Assembly: GCF_963678635.1 (NCBI RefSeq)
Contig: NC_087062.1
Coordinates: 58,542,129-58,606,128 of the forward strand
Direction: 5' to 3'
DNA length: 64,000 bases
Source: Symsagittifera roscoffensis
Lineage: Eukaryota; Xenacoelomorpha; Acoela; Convolutidae
The stretch's first letter is position 1. Each line of letters begins with the position of its first letter. A model generated the notes under the pieces. It was not told the DNA's origin. It did not search any database and saw only the letters and a program-made list of their open reading frames with translations. Below are positions 58,469-64,000 of this stretch, piece by piece. The position numbers were made by a program, and so were the translations under genes.

Positions 58469-61113
58469 TGCTTTTCTTTGTTTTTCAGGTATGAATTTCC
58501 TGAAGAAAAGAAAAAGCTTAAAGAAAAAGCTTTCCCTGCTCGGTGCTGCACCAAACAGACAAAACTTTGAAGGCAGTAATTTTCTCAAGTGGGCGGCTAT
58601 TGCACCCACCGAGTACTGTGTTACCTATCTGCCTTCGGACTGCCCGAGCTAGACCTACTAAAATCCTCAGGGCAGTCACTTTTCCCAAAAACGTATTATG
58701 TTACAATCCACACCAATGAATCACGCTCTTTTTAATTTAGACTTAGTGTCGCGAATATCCGAGTTCGGATCTGTTTTGTTTTGGTCTGGTTCTTATTGAA
58801 AGGCAAGTTACCAGTGCAGTCACTGATCCCTAGCCTGTGTGCTAATAACCTAATACCTCTCACTTTAGTCTTTCTTCCGTTTACCTAAGTCCTTAATAAA
58901 ATAATACCCCTCCGGATTTGAAAAAAAATAGGACCCTTCCGGACTAACAAAATTTAGACCCCTCCGGATTGGGACCCCTCTGAGTTAGTAAATATTAGAC
59001 CCCTCCGGATTGGGACCCCTCTGAGTTAGTAAATATAAGACCCCTCCGGATTGGGAACCCTCCGAATTAGCAAATAAAAGACCCCTTCGGATTCGGACCC
59101 CTCCTAATTTAAAAAAAATTTTGACCCCTCCGGATTGGGAGCTCTCTGGTTTTGTAAAAGTAGCTTTCCGGAGATTTCTTTCTTTCAACCTATACCCCTC
59201 CGGATACGTTCTTCGATGCGATTTTGCTTTTTTAATTAACTAGGAAGGGTATGTAATGCTTTCTTAGACCCTTCCGGATTGAAGTTAAGCCTCTTATTTG
59301 ACAATTCACGCTAACGGTGAAGGGTCTTATCGCTAGCCTAACTTCGGCTCGATTAAGGTTTTCCTGTGCCTTTAGCCTTCCCTTTTTGTCTAAAACAGCC
59401 TAAAGTTACTTTATTCAACCGCTATTACCTTTTAGTAGGGGTGTAAGGGCTTTCCTAAAAAAATTTATAAAACGTGAAGGGTCTACCCTCCCAAATTGGT
59501 GAATTTGCTAAAAACAATCTCAAAAAATTTTCACGCTTGCTTTTTCGATAAACTTTTGTCCCTATCAGTAAGCTCAACTAAATTTTGATCTATTGGTACC
59601 AAGATCAACTGGATATGCCCAGTAGTTCCAAAGTTATTAACCAAAACGTCTTTTTTCTAAAGTCAAGAAATTTCTCTCTTATAGGTTCCGCCAAACTTTT
59701 TCCGCAATTCTGTTCTCTTCGACCTGAAAATTATTGATCCGAGCTCAAAAGGCCTATACTCTTCTAGTTCAATGCAAAAGACCCGATCTAAAACGCTTTA
59801 GTTGAAAAAATTTGCGAAAAACTATGCTACCTGGACCCCTCCGGATTGATGAATCCTCCAAATCAAACACGTTAACATCGATTTCTCTGCAACCCGGAAG
59901 GCTTTCGGGAAGCGGGTTTAAAAACTTGTAGATTCACTAGTGGACGTTGTCCGAACAACTATTTTTACTGTTCTAACTCAAAAATTTCAAAAAAATTTCT
60001 GAATTTATTTTGTTTCGTTTTCTCAAAAATCACGAATATTCGGTTTTTGGTTCCAAAATAGTTCCAACCACTTCCGAACTAAACTTAACCGGTTCTATCT
60101 ATTATGGTAGTGCAGTTACGATGTAACACACTACTTTAGCGCTTTTTTCCGTTTCAAAAAATATCGATATCTCAAAAATCGCGACTTGTGGGGGAATCAA
60201 AATATCGCTATTTTGACCCTGAAAACCGGTCTGCTTTCTGTGTTTTTCACTGAAAAACGATACAGGAGTGTTAATATAGGCTATATAAGTATTATATTAG
60301 TAATACTATACCCCTCCGGGTTTGTTTAATATCCGAATTAAGGTGCTTAACTCGGATATTCGCAGTTCGGTGAAGGGTCACTACAGTGCAGCACTGTCGA
60401 GCCCCCCACAGATTACTATCTTAATTTTTGTACCAAAAGGGATACAAAACTTGTTAACGATACCCAACAGTCGACTGTTGTTGTAGTTGAGCCCCTTCTT
60501 GTTGCTACTTGTACTGCTTGCCGGATCAGTCTTCTCCCAAGACCCTTCCGAATTGAGCGCAAATCAGCTGACCCTTCCGGATTGAGCGCAATTTATCATT
60601 AACGTGCTCAAATACTCAAACAACCCTACAGTACAAGCCTCCCAAACAGGCTACAAAATTGATCGTAACAATCCTGACTGATATAAATGCCTGTAACAAC
60701 AATATATCTATCAGCAACAAACGGGAGGGTCGGATCACATCTTGTCTGGGGGGATGATTTCTACTGATTTTTTACTTTTTTACTGTTTTTGGTTTTTTCG
60801 GTTATTTTTTCTGTTTTTTGTTTTTCTTGGGTACTATACTACTTTTTGTTTGGTTTTATATATATCTTCAACTGTTTTTAATCACAAACCTCTCAGGGAA
60901 CCAGGGGATGGCCGATCCCCCCACCCTTCCTGATTCGTGAATTTTCGGTCTTAACTAGGTTAAAAAAGCTATTCACGGTAATCCGGAAGGCTTCCGCGTT
61001 CCGAACTACCCTTCCGCCCCGGCGGTTTAGGCCTATTAAGGGCGTTAATGTGAGCATCCGCTCGGCGCGGAGTGCTCGTTAACGGTTCTGCCGGTCATGA
61101 TGTTAAAAAAGAA
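58469..61113. other. Long untranslated leader of the LTR element
   Basis: About 2.6 kb between the primer-binding region and gag, far longer than most Ty3/gypsy leaders. It has no convincing ORF on the minus strand. A motif ACCCCTCCGGATT recurs throughout. It probably holds packaging signals and any splice donor, neither of which I can point to. Confidence 0.65.
58905..59285. repeat. Array of ACCCCTCCGGATT motifs
   Basis: About 15 exact or near copies occur within ~380 bp (58906 to 59281), several in a ~42-bp spacing (GACCCCTCCGGATTGGGACC at 58968, 59000, 59040). More isolated copies are near 59829, 60308, 60541, 60572 and 60929. The motif is also present once in each LTR (38535 and 61604). 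Confidence 0.85.
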
Positions 61114-61131
61114 TAACACCCAGGAGCGCCA
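61114..61131 (-). promoter_or_regulatory. Candidate primer-binding site
   Basis: TGGCGCTCCTGGGTGTTA on the minus strand starts with the expected TGG, 12 bases after the 5' LTR. I could not assign it to a tRNA, and the gap to the LTR is longer than usual. Confidence 0.4.
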
Positions 61132-61143
61132 TAAAAACACCTA

Positions 61144-62047
61144 TGTAACATTCGCCCGGAAGATACATATCGACGGAAAATAAAACTAAGTCCTAAGACG
61201 ACTGGCTAACGGCTAACCAGAGCTTTACATGTTTTTAACCGTCTCTACCAAGCCAGTACTTTCGGTGGTCTTTCTAACATCGGGTCGACAAAAAACGTTA
61301 CTGCTTTCGGCTTCGGTCAAAACACTCAAATTAACTTAATTACATGCAGAAATAGTGAGCTCATGGCTGGGTCTCAGTATCCCCAGACCACGAGGTCACT
61401 CCTAAAAACAGGGCTACTACTACTTATTGAATCATTATTGTTTTGTTCAGTAGATAAAAATCATCATCTCCATCGAAGATGGATCAACCCTTTCCCCCAA
61501 CTCCTAGCTTCTCATCCTAGCAAAATGAATTCAGATGTTAATTAAATTCAACTCAGGACATGGCAGGGAAGCTAAAAGTTAATAAAAGTTCCAGTCCCGA
61601 GACCCCTCCGGATTCTTGAATCCGGGGAAATAAGATCCTCATCTTCCTTCTGGAAGGCTGTCTTCCACCCTTCACCGTTGTTCGCAACGGCCTTGCAACT
61701 ATTGTAGCGACACAATAGTTGCAGCTAGGAGCGGTCTCTGCTACTTCTGTATTTTGTTGTTGTTTCTCAATCACAATTTTCGTTGTTAACGCTATCGCAA
61801 CTAATGTTGTTGTGTTTTTCTCCGGTTTTTTTAATCAAAATGGCCGTTTTTGACGTTTCCTAGAATTGTTACGTCATCAAATCGAATTTTTAAAATTCAG
61901 CAATTTCAGCATCCTTCTGCCTTCACGATTAGTCCAATCGTTCGAATAACGCTCTTATTCCTTTAAAATCGCCAATTCGGAAGGTTCGCTGCTAAAATTT
62001 CGAATCTGCTGAATCTGCTTTTTGGTGCATTCTGGTCGAATGTCACA
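61144..62047 (-). repeat. 5' LTR
   Basis: 904 bp, same ends as the 3' LTR and about 97% identical by hand alignment. It should carry the promoter and poly(A) site; an ATTAAA is visible on the minus strand near 61830. Confidence 0.95.
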
Positions 62048-63871
62048 GTTATAATGAACTCTATCTGGTATTTCATTGACTTCGCTATGAGCCCTTTATG
62101 TGTCCAAACTATGTGAATCGTTGACCGTCCGCTTCTGTATGCGCTTTGTGCCGGTGCCAAGAAGGATTATGTTCTTGCCTTCATCCACTTGATTGTGATT
62201 ATAGATAGCATTTTTCTGATGGTTGGCAGTAACATAACTGGTCGAAGGTGTTTGAGAGCTCTCTTTGGTTTGCCTGATTTTTGAATGATACCTTTCCGAT
62301 TTTTATGTCTTTGTGTTGTTCAAATACTTCGGTTGCCACTCTACAGATCTGTTTTTGCTATTTTTCACTTCCGTATTTGAGATATTCCGTTCTTATTCCG
62401 TCAAAGCCGGGCGATTTTCTGTTGCTCATTGATTTTAGGCTCGTCTTTACTTCTGTTAGGGTGATTGCTTCGTTTAATCTTCTTGGTTCGCCGTCAAAAG
62501 CCTCAACTGCTTCATCCGGTGTTTTGAAAAGTTTTTCATTCGTGAGTGTACTTCTTCTTTTTTCGTGTTCTTTCTTCCTTGATCGTCGATTACACTTATT
62601 TGGTTTTTGGTGTTAGTTGTCTGATTGACTTGAACATCTGCGTGCTTTCATTGCACTGTTACATTTCCACGGCAATTTCGTCAGTTCTTTCTTCTTCCAG
62701 TTGTTTCAATTTGGCTCTTATTTCTTTTAGGATTTGATTTCCCTCGTGTTTCAATTTTCGTCGTTTGTCGCAATCGACTCAATTGGTGTAACTCATTCTC
62801 AGATTTTTTCTGTTGCTCCGATAATGTTTTGATTTCACTGTTTGGATCCCTTCCTCTGGAGAAGGTTTCCGAAAGTACTTCTTTTGCAACACTTGTCACC
62901 GTTTCAGCTATTTTTTTCCATGGTATCGGTAATCTGTGTCAACTTTGTTTTTGTACTCTTTTCTTGTTTGTTTCTCGTTTATCAGACCTTAAACGTTTTA
63001 TCTCTCTGGCATTTCTTTCAATTTTCTTCGAGGGAAGAGCCGGAAAGAAGACAGATCGCATGTTGTTATTACAATTCTGTGGTCGCTAGTTGCTGTTGTG
63101 CCGGACTAGCTTCTTGCGTTCTTTACTTTATGTTTTATTCTCTGTGAGCATATAATATAATCGATTTGGTTAAAGATCTTTGTAATTTTTCCGTCCACTG
63201 TTCTAGTTGATTCCAATGTTTTTATGTGTCTTGCACTGTTTCTGAAAGCAGTGATACTCACAAACTGGCTCGCGTTGAAATCGCCAGCTATACAGAATAG
63301 ATCTTTTGTCCTCGACAGATCAAGTAAAATTGTATCTAATTTTTTGTACATTTCTTCAAGTTCTTCGAGACTTTCGTTCAGCCTTCCCGTGTGTGGGGCG
63401 TACACATTTATGACGGTCATGAGCTTTTCTGGTTTTGCTGGTTTAATCTTTCGCAGTGTCATCTTGAGGTCTGTGTGATCTTTTACTTCGTATCGATCTG
63501 GATCCAGGTCTAGTTGCAGTATTGCAATTCTGTCTGACTCTTTCCAGAAACGGTAGACACTGTGTTTCCATTTCGGTGAGATCAAAAACCCATTCCCGTA
63601 TGACTGTTGTTCTGAGTTGATGTTGATGAGTCGATATCCTCCTATTTCTTCGTCCACCTCTTCCGTAATTTTGGTTTCTTGGAGACAACAAATTTCCACT
63701 CCATATAATTTCAGGTCCTCGATCACTTCTTCCTTCTTCACTTGATTTTTTGGTCCTCGGATGTTAAAAGTTGCTATTTTTGCATCCCTTCGAAATCCGC
63801 TTGCTCTGCTCATCCTCCTCCACTGATACTCGGTAAAAGACTGGCAAGATATTTTATTGATATCCCTGACT
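62048..63871 (-). pseudogene. RTE-like LINE, 5' half
   Basis: It begins about 58 bp upstream of the endonuclease ATG (63813). It runs through the endonuclease and the start of the RT (SAYRSGRSTIHIVWTHKG, to the LTR boundary at 62048). The RT frame continues across the LTR element at 38066 when one copy of the GTT duplication is counted. Frames between 63106 and 62160 are broken. Confidence 0.8.
63106..63813 (-). CDS. Apurinic-type endonuclease domain of the LINE
   Basis: 235 residues from ATG 63813. Exonuclease-endonuclease-phosphatase motifs are in order: IATFNIRG, CCLQETKI (catalytic Glu), YGNGFLISPKW, VINVYAPHTG, CIAGDFNAS (Asp and Asn) and the IDYIICSQR region. It nicks target DNA for reverse transcription in place. 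The start, only ~58 bp inside the element, suits RTE. The ORF ends early at a stop and the element is not functional. Confidence 0.85.
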   Translation of the reverse strand: MSRASGFRRDAKIATFNIRGPKNQVKKEEVIEDLKLYGVEICCLQETKITEEVDEEIGGYRLININSEQQSYGNGFLISPKWKHSVYRFWKESDRIAILQLDLDPDRYEVKDHTDLKMTLRKIKPAKPEKLMTVINVYAPHTGRLNESLEELEEMYKKLDTILLDLSRTKDLFCIAGDFNASQFVSITAFRNSARHIKTLESTRTVDGKITKIFNQIDYIICSQRIKHKVKNARS

Positions 63872-64000
63872 CGAAGTTACAGCTCTTGACCTTCATGATT
63901 TCACCCAGTCAAAAGTTATTGGAAAATCCAATAGCAAAAATTATACTAAAAATTTTCAACTACGTTCTCAATTCTTAAAAATTCTTCGAAATCAATTGGG
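63872..64000 (+). repeat. Right half of the split peptide-repeat copy
   Basis: CGAAGTTACAGCTCTTGACC through CTTCGAAATCAATTGGG matches 27637-27765 in order. It completes the copy that begins at 36437. The repeat continues beyond the window. Confidence 0.7.

Larger units (their letters stand above)
38067..62047 (-). mobile_element. Giant (23,981-bp) Ty3/gypsy-type LTR retrotransposon
   Basis: Two direct ~0.9-kb LTRs bound the element, each running TGTAACATTCG...CGAATGTCACA on the plus strand. Both LTRs are flanked by GTT (38064-38066 and 62048-62050), a 3-bp target-site duplication. The element lies on the minus strand: leader, gag, protease, RT-RNase H, integrase, then a ~9.5-kb accessory region, then the 3' LTR. 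The PR-RT-RH-IN order assigns it to Ty3/gypsy, while typical members are 5-10 kb. Internal sequence is visibly more GC-rich than the host background. Many in-frame stops and four frameshifts mean this copy is not autonomous as it stands. Confidence 0.93.

Noticed and set aside
60742-60933. Hydrophobic plus-strand ORF in the leader
   Set aside because: Its Phe-rich sequence comes from T-runs and it lies on the strand opposite to the element's genes.

Overview
The window is animal nuclear DNA, most likely from an invertebrate; I cannot place the lineage more closely. It holds two host genes with animal-type orthology (a two-exon TMEM41A-like gene and an unusually long cyclin E). Splice sites and poly(A) signals are eukaryotic, the gene-poor background is AT-rich, and RTE-like and CR1/Jockey-like LINEs, hAT relics, tRNA-derived SINEs and MITEs are all present. 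There is no prokaryotic gene organisation.

Layout. 1-8132: a locally duplicated block carrying three or more copies of an unrecognised small spliced gene, plus an ~83-bp minisatellite. 8133-9841: gene-free, with a foldback element. 9842-12791 (minus): TMEM41A-like gene whose 2.1-kb intron is filled with SINE-like repeats and a CA microsatellite. 12792-21463: gene-free, with a MITE and small inverted-repeat elements. 21464-24919 (minus): cyclin E in one uninterrupted exon. 26500-31143: two tandem ~2.3-kb units, each with a SINE, a small secreted-peptide-like ORF (+) and the 3' part of a hAT transposase (-). 31400-36130: relics of two LINEs.

36437-64000 is a three-layer nest. A copy of the secreted-peptide repeat is split by a near full-length ~3.4-kb RTE-like LINE. 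The reverse transcriptase domain of that LINE is in turn split by a 23,981-bp LTR retrotransposon (38067-62047, minus). The LTR element has ~0.9-kb LTRs about 97% identical by hand alignment, a Ty3/gypsy gag-pol (two CCHC knuckles, aspartic protease, RT, RNase H, HHCC/DDE integrase with GPY/F-like end), a 2.5-kb leader studded with a repeated ACCCCTCCGGATT motif, and a ~9.5-kb accessory region after pol. That region encodes a macro-domain-like protein, a 64-aa ORF joined by a TGATG stop-start overlap to the next frame, and a very long frame (48350 to 39859, about 2,830 codons) with an SGNH-hydrolase-like domain near its start.

The gag-pol and accessory frames contain about 13 in-frame stops and four frameshifts (one from a 37-bp tandem duplication). 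With ~3% LTR divergence this is what decay of a once intact element would give, although the stop between gag and protease has the position of a genuine recoding site. The giant element with macro and SGNH modules is the most notable content of the window.
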